Assembly: GCA_964422465.1 (NCBI GenBank)
Contig: CAYRBD010000047.1
Span: forward strand, 1-25,330
Length of the DNA: 25,330 bases
Source of the DNA: FW021-bin31 sp964422465
GTDB lineage: Bacteria; Bacteroidota; Bacteroidia; Chitinophagales; Chitinophagaceae
Direction of reading: 5' to 3'
Of this stretch, positions 1-5,985 are shown in pieces. The translations under genes and the position numbers were made by a program. Every line of letters starts with the position of its first letter. The stretch's first letter is position 1. The notes under the pieces were generated by a model, which saw only the letters and a list, made by a program, of their open reading frames with translations, searched no databases and was not told the origin of the DNA.

Positions 1-11
1 CTAATATCCTT

Positions 12-40
12 TTTGGAGTGATTATTTAGCACGACCTTTG
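12..40 (+). promoter_or_regulatory. Probable promoter of the RlpA-like gene
   Basis: TTTG at 12-15, a 17-nt spacer and GACCTTTG at 33-40 resemble the Bacteroidota -33/-7 pair (TTTG and TAnnTTTG), with one mismatch (G for T) at the first -7 base. The start point would fall near 45, leaving a leader of about 26 nt before the ATG at 72. Read by eye only. Confidence 0.45.
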
Positions 41-71
41 CGCGCCGAAATACAAAAAATGCCTTTTGATT

Positions 72-563
72 ATGAAAATGACCAATAGACATCTGGTGCT
101 GGCCTTCGTTCTTACGTTGCTGATTGGTGGAGCGAGCGCAATTGGGGCTTCTGCTCAAAGGAAAATTACTGCGAATCCTGATCACTATGACAGAACAGGG
201 ATTGCCAGTTTTTACAGCCTGGGTTTTGAGGGAAAACAGACTTCTACAGGAGAACGTTTTGACAGCAGAGAATTGACGGCTGCCAGTAACACCCTTCCAC
301 TGAATACCTATGTGAAAGTGACTAATCTCAAGAATGGGAAATGGGTAATGGTGCGAATTAACGACCGTATGGCAGTGAATAATAAACGGCTGATAGACCT
401 TAGCAAAAGCGCTGCCCGCGCTATACAGATGGTAGGCGCCGGACTGGCACACGTTACAGTACAGACGCTCCCGCAGGAGTTTTACAAATTCTTTTCTGTT
501 GCTCCTGATGAATTGCTTTCCTCTTCCGGTATGATGGAGAAAGAGAAAGAGCCGGGTGCGTGA
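72..563 (+). CDS. RlpA-like double-psi beta-barrel protein
   Basis: A 163-residue secreted protein. Residues 1-29 form a signal peptide (MKMTNRHL, a hydrophobic stretch, then A-S-A-Q) without a lipobox cysteine. Residues 42-103 are a typical RlpA/DPBB domain: GIASFYS, the S-T-G-E-R-F-D segment, LTAASNTLPLNTYVKVTN and the VRINDR motif that holds the conserved Asp-Arg. RlpA proteins act on peptidoglycan in the envelope, and some are lytic transglycosylases of denuded glycan. There is no SPOR domain, so this is the short form, and activity here is inferred only from the family. I chose the ATG at 72 over an in-frame TTG at 66, because it gives a normal signal peptide start. The last 25 residues (from about 139) have no recognisable domain. 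It is monocistronic and converges on the ComA-like gene. Confidence 0.85.
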   Translation: MKMTNRHLVLAFVLTLLIGGASAIGASAQRKITANPDHYDRTGIASFYSLGFEGKQTSTGERFDSRELTAASNTLPLNTYVKVTNLKNGKWVMVRINDRMAVNNKRLIDLSKSAARAIQMVGAGLAHVTVQTLPQEFYKFFSVAPDELLSSSGMMEKEKEPGA

Positions 564-590
564 AAATCGACCGTTTTTCTACATCCGACT

Positions 591-632
591 CTTTACGTTT
601 CAGGCTTTCAGCTTTAGGCTTTACGCTTTCAG
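591..632. repeat. Degenerate heptamer tandem repeat (about six units of CTTTMRG)
   Basis: On the plus strand the units read CTTTACG, TTTCAGG, CTTTCAG, CTTTAGG, CTTTACG, CTTTCAG, directly next to the stop codon of the minus-strand ComA-like gene at 634. On the minus strand the consensus is GCTGAAA/GCNTAAA. It fills nearly the whole gap between two convergent genes. It has no dyad symmetry, so it is not a classical hairpin terminator. Confidence 0.75.
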
Positions 633-633
633 C

Positions 634-1476
634 TTACTTATAGGTTACTATCCTGCCCCAGACATCATTGGTTCCCCAGATACCCTGGCGCGTGCATTCC
701 AGTTGAACAATCTGACTGTGGTCCACGAAGACGTTTACTTCGGGTCCATAGTTCTTAATATACCATTTGAATACCTGCGGATCAGCTGCTTCAAACATGA
801 CTTTTTCCAGTCCCAGTTCATTGATGAATTTGGCCGGCACATCTACCCTCCAGGGATTGGCATTTTCAGTAACTCCTTCTGACTCCATCATGATGAGGTA
901 AGCGCCTGCGTCCAAAAATCGTTTGGCCTGCTTAATGGCATAACTTACATCCTGTGTCCCTTCGGTCTGTAATTCGCCTGTCGTAGTGTCTCCTCCGGCG
1001 CCAAATTGGATACCAATTTCCGGTTTGGCCTTTAATCCGGCTTTTTGGACATCTTCAATCAGCCTTAACCAGTCATCTGTGGGAATAGAGATGAATCCGG
1101 TAGATATCTCAATGATATCAAAGCCCATTTCTTTACAATCCCGGATATAGTTTTTAACAGCTTCCTTTCCTTTGGTTACTACGTATTCCATAAATCCGCC
1201 GGTAGAAACAAGCGTCCCGTATTGATGAGCCAGGTCATTCATTTCCCTGATCTTTTTGGGGTTCATGAAGGTAAAGGAACCTCCTGCAAATTTAATACTA
1301 TCTACATAGTTTCCACTCATTTCAAGGATGTCCTTAAAATAGCTTAGCCCAAAGTTGGAGTAATAAGCTGCGCGGATTTCGGTTAATCCCACCTTGCGTG
1401 GTTTGGCAGGGCGGTCATTTCGTTGTAGCCAGTCAAAGGCTATCGGGTTCGTGATGAATTCTTTTGTGTTATTCAT
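634..1476 (-). CDS. ComA/HSA32-like phosphosulfolactate synthase family protein
   Basis: A 280-residue soluble TIM-barrel protein of the phosphosulfolactate synthase (ComA) family, whose founding member adds sulfite to phosphoenolpyruvate. Family blocks visible are KPRKVGLTEIR (25-35), YVDSIKFAGGS (57-67), STGGFMEYV (91-99), GFDIIEISTGFISIP (118-132), FLDAGAYLIMMESEG (187-201), KVMFEAADP (225-233) and VNVFVDHSQIVQLE (247-260). The wording of the first blocks (TEIRAAYYS, KFAGGSF, STGG) looks closer to the plant/fungal HSA32 branch than to archaeal ComA. True phosphosulfolactate synthase activity is therefore uncertain. It lies 21 nt behind the PrpD-like gene on the same strand, so the two are very likely co-transcribed and part of one pathway. 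No methanogen-type coenzyme M genes are present in the window. Confidence 0.75.
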   Translation of the reverse strand: MNNTKEFITNPIAFDWLQRNDRPAKPRKVGLTEIRAAYYSNFGLSYFKDILEMSGNYVDSIKFAGGSFTFMNPKKIREMNDLAHQYGTLVSTGGFMEYVVTKGKEAVKNYIRDCKEMGFDIIEISTGFISIPTDDWLRLIEDVQKAGLKAKPEIGIQFGAGGDTTTGELQTEGTQDVSYAIKQAKRFLDAGAYLIMMESEGVTENANPWRVDVPAKFINELGLEKVMFEAADPQVFKWYIKNYGPEVNVFVDHSQIVQLECTRQGIWGTNDVWGRIVTYK

Positions 1477-1497
1477 GATATTTGATTTTAAAAGTGA

Positions 1498-2862
1498 TTA
1501 AATTTTTGCTTTTTCAAGTAAGGTCATCAGGTCTTTAATTCTATATTCTTCCAGATGTTGAACCGTTTGGATAATTTGTTTTCTCAGGTCTTCCTCTGCA
1601 TGACCGGACGCAAGGTTGTTGAATTTGTCAATAATAACGTCCCAGGATGCGGGCCGGGTAACGAATCCCTGGTAATCTTTTTTCTCTATTGAGAAGGTTT
1701 CTCCATCCTCTGTTTTTATGGTGATGTCACAAGCCATTTCTTTAGGAAAACAATCGGAGTAGCTTCTCTTTTCCTGAACAGTTACCTTTTGTAGAAGCCT
1801 CTGTACATCTTTACCGGATATTCTTTCCGGAAGATATTGAGCAGGTAATACATTGCCATCCAATAGAAGTACCGCTATCATGTAGGGTAGGCTGTGGTCT
1901 GCCTCTTCCTTTCTGGAGATGTTTTTCTTTCCTCCTTCTTCTCCTCCGCCAATAATATTATAAGCTACATCAAACGTATTGAGGGTAACACTTTCTATTC
2001 CTTCCGGATTAATGTGATGTCGTTCCCGTAGTTCTTTCACTCCTTCCAGTGTAGCCTGAGAATGGATTTCGGCATTGAATCTTTTGATTATGGTTTCGGT
2101 TACCTTTTCCAGGTTTTCTTTTTCCCAGTCTATTTGAAAATCGCCGGCAATTGAATCTTTAAATCCTTTGTTGCCTTCAAATACCTCTTCCGGCCCGGTA
2201 ATGCCATTCATTGCGAGGAAGGTGGAGTGGGTGGAGGTCCATCCGGTGGAAGGGAAAGCCAGTCCTTTCCAGTTAGACAAATTACCTGTCCGGGTTACCC
2301 GTAAAGCATTATAGGCCGTGGCAGCAATGGCAATGGCATGAGCCGTTTTGTCTGTATCCAGTCCAAGTGCATAAGCTGCTCCTGCGGCAGCGCCATAAGC
2401 GCCCTGCACGGTATGGTCAAAGCCTTTATCACGAACGGGAGCTACATCACTCAGGCGGCACTGTACCTGGTAGGCTATGGCCAGAGCGGTTAAAAATCCC
2501 TTTCCGTCCATGTCGGCATAGTCAGAGGCGGCAAGGATGCTTCCGATGTTGTCGGAAGGATGGCAGGTTTCGTTTTTAGCCAGATAGCTGTCGTTATAAT
2601 CCAGATAACGAACGAGGGCAGAATTGTAAAACGCTGCCCTGTCTGGAGCTGTTTTTCCACCTCCTATCAGGCTTGTCAGCGGGTTGCCGCCAAACTCTTC
2701 CAGTTGCTTTCTGATCTTTTTAACGGGCTCTCCATTTAATGCGCCGAGGGCACAACCGAGAGAATCCAGCAGCCGGATTTTTAATTCTCGTACCGCAGCT
2801 TCCGATAAATCGCTGTATTGACATGCGGTTACGAATTTTGCTAATTTTTGTACTTCTGTCAT
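1498..2862 (-). CDS. MmgE/PrpD family lyase
   Basis: A 454-residue cytosolic protein of the MmgE/PrpD superfamily, which contains 2-methylcitrate dehydratase, cis-aconitate decarboxylase and iminodisuccinate epimerase. Supporting blocks are LLDSLGCALGAL (31-42), ALVRYLDYNDSYLAKNETCHPSDN (split as 82-94 and 95-105), GFDHTVQGAYGAAAGAAYALGL (around 147-168), WKGLAFPSTGW near 198-208 and the C-terminal swapped lid domain. The length is normal for the family. The substrate cannot be read from sequence, and no prpB, prpC or acnD gene is nearby, so a plain methylcitrate cycle is unlikely from context. The start is fixed by an AGGAGG sequence 6 nt upstream. It sits between a LysR regulator and the ComA-like gene, all on one strand. 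Confidence 0.85.
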   Translation of the reverse strand: MTEVQKLAKFVTACQYSDLSEAAVRELKIRLLDSLGCALGALNGEPVKKIRKQLEEFGGNPLTSLIGGGKTAPDRAAFYNSALVRYLDYNDSYLAKNETCHPSDNIGSILAASDYADMDGKGFLTALAIAYQVQCRLSDVAPVRDKGFDHTVQGAYGAAAGAAYALGLDTDKTAHAIAIAATAYNALRVTRTGNLSNWKGLAFPSTGWTSTHSTFLAMNGITGPEEVFEGNKGFKDSIAGDFQIDWEKENLEKVTETIIKRFNAEIHSQATLEGVKELRERHHINPEGIESVTLNTFDVAYNIIGGGEEGGKKNISRKEEADHSLPYMIAVLLLDGNVLPAQYLPERISGKDVQRLLQKVTVQEKRSYSDCFPKEMACDITIKTEDGETFSIEKKDYQGFVTRPASWDVIIDKFNNLASGHAEEDLRKQIIQTVQHLEEYRIKDLMTLLEKAKI

Positions 2863-2868
2863 TTTATA

Positions 2869-2874
2869 CCTCCT
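2869..2874 (-). promoter_or_regulatory. Shine-Dalgarno sequence of the PrpD-like gene
   Basis: AGGAGG on the minus strand, 6 nt before the ATG at 2862. This perfect ribosome binding site stands out, because most other starts in the window have A/T-rich leaders with no such sequence. It confirms the chosen start. Confidence 0.7.
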
Positions 2875-2897
2875 ATTATTTTCTTAATTGTTTACTG

Positions 2898-2928
2898 CAA
2901 AGGTAAATGCAGGAGGCGCTGAAATCAA
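2898..2928 (-). promoter_or_regulatory. Probable promoter of the prpD-comA-like operon
   Basis: On the minus strand TACCTTTG (2898-2905) matches the -7 consensus TAnnTTTG exactly. A weak -33 (ATTG, TTG at 2926-2928) lies 20 nt upstream. The start point would be near 2893, giving a leader of about 30 nt that contains the AGGAGG. Two direct ATAGG copies 14 nt apart (2928-2932, 2942-2946) lie just upstream and could belong to a LysR site. Confidence 0.5.
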
Positions 2929-2969
2929 TAGGGCAAAGGCGATAGGATATATAGCCAAAAACGATTGAG

Positions 2970-3869
2970 CTATTTCGGTAAACCGGCCAGAATTTCTTTT
3001 TTTACTACCTTCAGTATCCGGTTCTTTTCAAACCCCCGCGGGGTGATTAAAATGATGGTACGGGTTAAAGAAGGAGACTGTATCTCTCGCACCATCTTCA
3101 GTCTTCTGGGGCCCATGTACAAAGTGGATAAGTGGGGCAGTAAAGTCAATCCGCCGTTCAGGTCAATAATTTTACGAATAGTCTCCAGGGAGCTATTTTC
3201 ATAAGCTACATTTTGTAACTTTTTTGGAAGAAGCGAGAGGTCATTTTTTTTATTTTCCTGATTTAAGAGGAAAGATTGGATTCCTTCCTGCAGGATCAAT
3301 TCATCAACAGGAATATCTTCCCAGTTGACAATTTTTTTTTGAGAAAGAGGATGTTTATTATTAAGATATAAAACAAAACTTTCTTCAAATAAAGGATCTT
3401 CATAAAACCCGGATTTGAAAAAAGGAGCAATCGTTAACGCTGCATCCAGCCGTTGGTTTTTAAAGCCTTCTTCTATTTCCCGCTCACTGACTTCCGATAT
3501 TTTCAGGTTTAGTTCCGGATATTTTTTTGAGAGGCGGGTGGTAAATAAGGGGAGCAAATAGGGTGCCAGTCCCGGAATAATCCCTAACCGGAAATCTCCG
3601 GCAGGAAGGTTGTCTTTTTTGGATGCTATTTCAATAAAACGATGATATTCGTTAAGGAGGATTTTAGCCTGTTTGATAAGGTCAACCCCTTTCATTGTAG
3701 GAACCACGGGATGCCTGGATCGGTCAAAGATCATAATGCCAAATTCTTTTTCGAGTCTTTGTATTTCTCTGCTCAGGGTAGATTGGGCCACATCACAATT
3801 GTCAGCCGCTTGGGCAAAGTTCCGGTACAGGTCCACCGCAATGATATATTTTAATTGATTGAAATTCAT
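2970..3869 (-). CDS. LysR-type transcriptional regulator
   Basis: A 299-residue regulator. The N-terminal winged helix-turn-helix is clear: FNQLKYIIAV at the start, FAQAADNCDVAQSTLSREIQRLEKEFG at about 18-44, then IMIFDRSRHPVVPT. The rest is a normal LysR effector-binding domain (SEVSEREIEEGFKNQRLDAALTIAP, then the second lobe). The protein family activates or represses neighbouring catabolic genes upon binding a small molecule, so the PrpD-like and ComA-like genes 107 nt downstream on the same strand are the obvious targets. I chose the ATG at 3869. An in-frame extension to 3914 adds 15 unrelated residues and would start inside the promoter. Regulation of itself is plausible, as direct repeats flank its -33 element. 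Confidence 0.9.
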   Translation of the reverse strand: MNFNQLKYIIAVDLYRNFAQAADNCDVAQSTLSREIQRLEKEFGIMIFDRSRHPVVPTMKGVDLIKQAKILLNEYHRFIEIASKKDNLPAGDFRLGIIPGLAPYLLPLFTTRLSKKYPELNLKISEVSEREIEEGFKNQRLDAALTIAPFFKSGFYEDPLFEESFVLYLNNKHPLSQKKIVNWEDIPVDELILQEGIQSFLLNQENKKNDLSLLPKKLQNVAYENSSLETIRKIIDLNGGLTLLPHLSTLYMGPRRLKMVREIQSPSLTRTIILITPRGFEKNRILKVVKKEILAGLPK

Positions 3870-3882
3870 GGCAAAACGAATA

Positions 3883-3915
3883 CAAATATAAGTCTCTTGC
3901 TCCTTACCGACCAAA
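3883..3915 (-). promoter_or_regulatory. Probable lysR promoter
   Basis: On the minus strand TTTG (3912-3915), a 21-nt spacer and TATATTTG (3883-3890) fit the Bacteroidota promoter pattern. The leader before the ATG at 3869 would be only about 10 nt. Two copies of TTACCGA, on the plus strand at 3904-3910 and 3925-3931 (period 21 bp), flank the -33 element. Confidence 0.6.
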
Positions 3916-3982
3916 CAAGGTTGTTTACCGAAGAAAATCCCTTTTAGGCTGGAAAGTGTTTTTTAGAGGATCCGCTACCCCC

Positions 3983-3990
3983 TACTTTTG
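3983..3990 (+). promoter_or_regulatory. Possible upstream marR promoter (-7 element)
   Basis: TACTTTTG matches TAnnTTTG. No clear -33 TTTG lies at the right distance; only a T-run at 3959-3964. If used, transcription would start just before the TTTAAAC-AAAT-GTTTAAA palindrome and give a leader of about 65 nt. Confidence 0.3.
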
Positions 3991-4003
3991 TATCAAAACG
4001 TGG

Positions 4004-4021
4004 TTTAAACAAATGTTTAAA
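4004..4021. promoter_or_regulatory. Perfect palindrome TTTAAAC-AAAT-GTTTAAA
   Basis: Arms of 7 bp with a 4-bp centre, located between two candidate marR promoters and immediately upstream of the -33 element at 4026-4029. It is a likely regulator binding site, though which protein binds is unknown. It differs from the GTTGA-N4-TCAAC palindrome just downstream. Confidence 0.5.
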
Positions 4022-4025
4022 AAAA

Positions 4026-4057
4026 TTTGGTTGATGTATCAACTGTATTTACCTTTG
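4026..4057 (+). promoter_or_regulatory. marR-RND operon promoter
   Basis: TTTG (4026-4029), a 20-nt spacer and TACCTTTG (4050-4057) form a textbook Bacteroidota promoter. The start point would fall within a few nucleotides of the marR ATG at 4062, so the transcript is predicted to be leaderless or nearly so. The spacer contains the palindrome at 4030-4043. Confidence 0.7.
4030..4043. promoter_or_regulatory. Probable MarR operator O1 (GTTGA-TGTA-TCAAC)
   Basis: A perfect 14-bp palindrome that sits inside the spacer between the -33 and -7 elements, where a bound dimer would block RNA polymerase. The same GTTGA-N4-TCAAC pattern recurs at the end of marR (4549-4562). MarR proteins commonly bind short palindromes overlapping their own promoter, so autorepression is the simplest reading. 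Confidence 0.65.
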
Positions 4058-4061
4058 CGCC

Positions 4062-4553
4062 ATGAAAAAAGAAAAAGAGACATGTTGTGAAGCTCTGGAA
4101 GAGGATTTACTCCACAAGAAGGAGGATTCGCTCATCTTCCAGTTTCATCAATTGCATAATACAATGTTTCGTGCTGCTAACAAGAAAATAGAGTCTTCTT
4201 CCGTACCCATCAAGATGGAGCAACTGCCTGTATTAATGACGCTTTATTATTTTAAAGAGCAGCCTCAGCAATCTCTGGCAGACCTTATAAACAGGGATAA
4301 ATCATCTGTATTAAGGACGGCCAGGGCCTTGGAAAAGAGAGGATTGTTGACCTATAAAAAAGACAAAACCGATGCCCGGAGAAAAGTATTGACTTTGACG
4401 GAGACGGGAGTATTTGTGGCGATTAAGGTGGAAGGTCTGGTGAAAGAGATTGAAAACGGAATAGGTGAGGCGTTGTCAGACCGCCCTAAAAAAGAAATTT
4501 TAGAATTGTTAAAAAAAGCAACGAAACGACTGGAAATATTGACTAATAGTTGA
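4062..4553 (+). CDS. MarR-family transcriptional regulator
   Basis: A 163-residue winged-helix regulator. Helices at about 23-44 and 125-160 would form the dimer interface. The DNA-binding part is QPQQSLADLINRDKSSVLRTARALEKRGLLTY (about 67-98, shown here as the helix-turn-helix), followed by the MarR wing signature DKTDARRKVLTLTETG (101-116). A Cys-Cys pair at residues 8-9 might sense oxidation, but this is speculative. It is the first gene of the efflux operon: the tolC-like ATG is 46 nt behind its stop. Two GTTGA-N4-TCAAC palindromes, in its promoter and over its stop codon, make it the likely local repressor of the pump. The inducer is unknown. Confidence 0.9.
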   Translation: MKKEKETCCEALEEDLLHKKEDSLIFQFHQLHNTMFRAANKKIESSSVPIKMEQLPVLMTLYYFKEQPQQSLADLINRDKSSVLRTARALEKRGLLTYKKDKTDARRKVLTLTETGVFVAIKVEGLVKEIENGIGEALSDRPKKEILELLKKATKRLEILTNS

Positions 4554-4565
4554 TCTGTCAACTAT
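4546..4565. promoter_or_regulatory. Probable MarR operator O2 / stem-loop at the marR-tolC junction
   Basis: A perfect inverted repeat with 8-bp arms (ATAGTTGA / TCAACTAT) around TCTG. It covers the marR stop codon (4551-4553). Its 14-bp core GTTGA-TCTG-TCAAC shares the GTTGA-N4-TCAAC pattern with the operator in the marR promoter. It could be a second MarR site or, in RNA, a hairpin that tunes expression between regulator and pump. There is no T-run directly behind it, so a strong terminator is unlikely. Confidence 0.6.
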
Positions 4566-4599
4566 ATAAAAACCCGTTAATGTTTTGAAAATATCACTT

Positions 4600-5952
4600 A
4601 TGAAAGCCCCAATAATAATCTTGCTTATTGTTCCGCTATCGTTGATGGCGATAAGAGGGAACGCTCAACAAAAAGTAAGCGCATTTAACTTGAAAGAATG
4701 TATTCAGTTTGGATTGGAAAACCACCCTTCCGTCCAGGTTTATACCAATAAAGTAGAAAGGGCTCATCAGGTGGCCAGGGAATCTTTATCTGCCTATTTG
4801 CCCCAGGTGAGTATAACTGCAGGACTAGATGACAACCTGAAGTTACAACAAACCGTGATTCCTGCGGGAACTTTTGGCCCGGACAGCAAGGAGCAACGAG
4901 TGGCTTTTGGTACTCAGTACAACTCGTCCGTTACCGCCCAGTTGAATCAAAAAATTTATGACCAATCGCTTTTAATTGGCATCAAAGCAAATGAACCTAA
5001 CAATAAACTGGCTCATTTGCAGCAGGAACAAAATAATGAAGAACTTATATACAATATCGCCTCTTCATATTATCAGATTCTGGTAGCACAAAAAAAACTT
5101 AGTCTCCTGCAAAGTAATAAAGAGCGCTTTGAAAAGATTTTGGACGTGACAGAGTTGCAGGCGAAAGAGGGAGCGGCCAAAAAGGTAGATGTTCAGCAGG
5201 TGCAGGTGAACTTGAATAATGTTTTATCCCAGATTTCTACTACAAGGAACAGCCTGGAGATTGCCATTAACACGTTAAAAAATAATATCGGTCTCGGGCC
5301 TGCGGATAGCATTGTGCTTACGGACACCACCCGTTGGCTTCATCAGGCACCGTCCTTAAAATCTTATCCTGAATTTGATTATACCGGTACGCTGGAATCT
5401 CAATTACAGAAGACCCAGATTGAATTGTATGATCTGAACAAGCGGTCTATAAAAGCTCAGTTTATACCCAGCCTCTCTATGTACGCCCGTTATGGGGGTA
5501 GTTCATTTGCACAGGAATTGTCCGGATTGTACAATCCGCTTCTTGATTATTCCGCTATCGGAATTCAATTATCCTGGAATATTTTTACGGGCTTTAGCCG
5601 GAATGCTCAGTATAAAGAAGCAGACATAGATATGAAAAATGCCATGGTAAATTACCGGTTGAACAAGTCTTTGCAAAATTTGCAATATCAGAATGCTGAA
5701 TCACAAGCCAATGAGGCTCAAAGGACTATTATTACCAATAAGGATAATATGGACCTGGCTGGTAAGGTTTATGATAACACAACTTTACAGTATCGGCATG
5801 GTGCGGCTTCCCTAAGTGATTTGTTAAATGCGGAACTTTCATATAAAGAGGCGCAGAACAATTATATAGAATCTCTGCTACAGTATTATCTGGCGGACCT
5901 GTCCGTACATAAAGCAAACGGAACTTTAGAAAATTATTATAATCAACTTTAA
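4600..5952 (+). CDS. TolC-like outer membrane efflux protein
   Basis: A 450-residue outer membrane factor. Residues 1-23 form a signal peptide ending in GNAQQ, without a lipobox. The body shows the two repeated halves of the TolC/OEP family: FNLKECIQFGLENHPSVQVY opens the first helical half, with long Gln/Asn-rich coiled-coil helices at about 140-230. The second half ends with GAASLSDLLNAELSYKEAQNNYIESLLQYYLA. Trimers form the outer membrane exit duct of a tripartite pump. I chose the ATG at 4600 rather than an in-frame TTG at 4585, because the TTG lies close to the operator hairpin and adds only MKISL. The membrane fusion gene begins 33 nt downstream. Confidence 0.9.
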   Translation: MKAPIIILLIVPLSLMAIRGNAQQKVSAFNLKECIQFGLENHPSVQVYTNKVERAHQVARESLSAYLPQVSITAGLDDNLKLQQTVIPAGTFGPDSKEQRVAFGTQYNSSVTAQLNQKIYDQSLLIGIKANEPNNKLAHLQQEQNNEELIYNIASSYYQILVAQKKLSLLQSNKERFEKILDVTELQAKEGAAKKVDVQQVQVNLNNVLSQISTTRNSLEIAINTLKNNIGLGPADSIVLTDTTRWLHQAPSLKSYPEFDYTGTLESQLQKTQIELYDLNKRSIKAQFIPSLSMYARYGGSSFAQELSGLYNPLLDYSAIGIQLSWNIFTGFSRNAQYKEADIDMKNAMVNYRLNKSLQNLQYQNAESQANEAQRTIITNKDNMDLAGKVYDNTTLQYRHGAASLSDLLNAELSYKEAQNNYIESLLQYYLADLSVHKANGTLENYYNQL

Positions 5953-5985
5953 CTCCCGCTCCTGTTAAATTTTAAAATCAAAAAA

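Noticed and set aside
59..88. Nine-codon mini-ORF (ATG at 59, TAG at 86-88) overlapping the rlpA-like start
   Set aside because: It could be a translation control element, but nothing else supports it. Leaders in this phylum are A/T-rich and short ORFs like this arise by chance.
556..882. 108-residue plus-strand open frame
   Set aside because: It starts in the heptamer repeat region and runs antisense through the ComA-like gene. The protein looks like random reading of the repeat and opposite strand.
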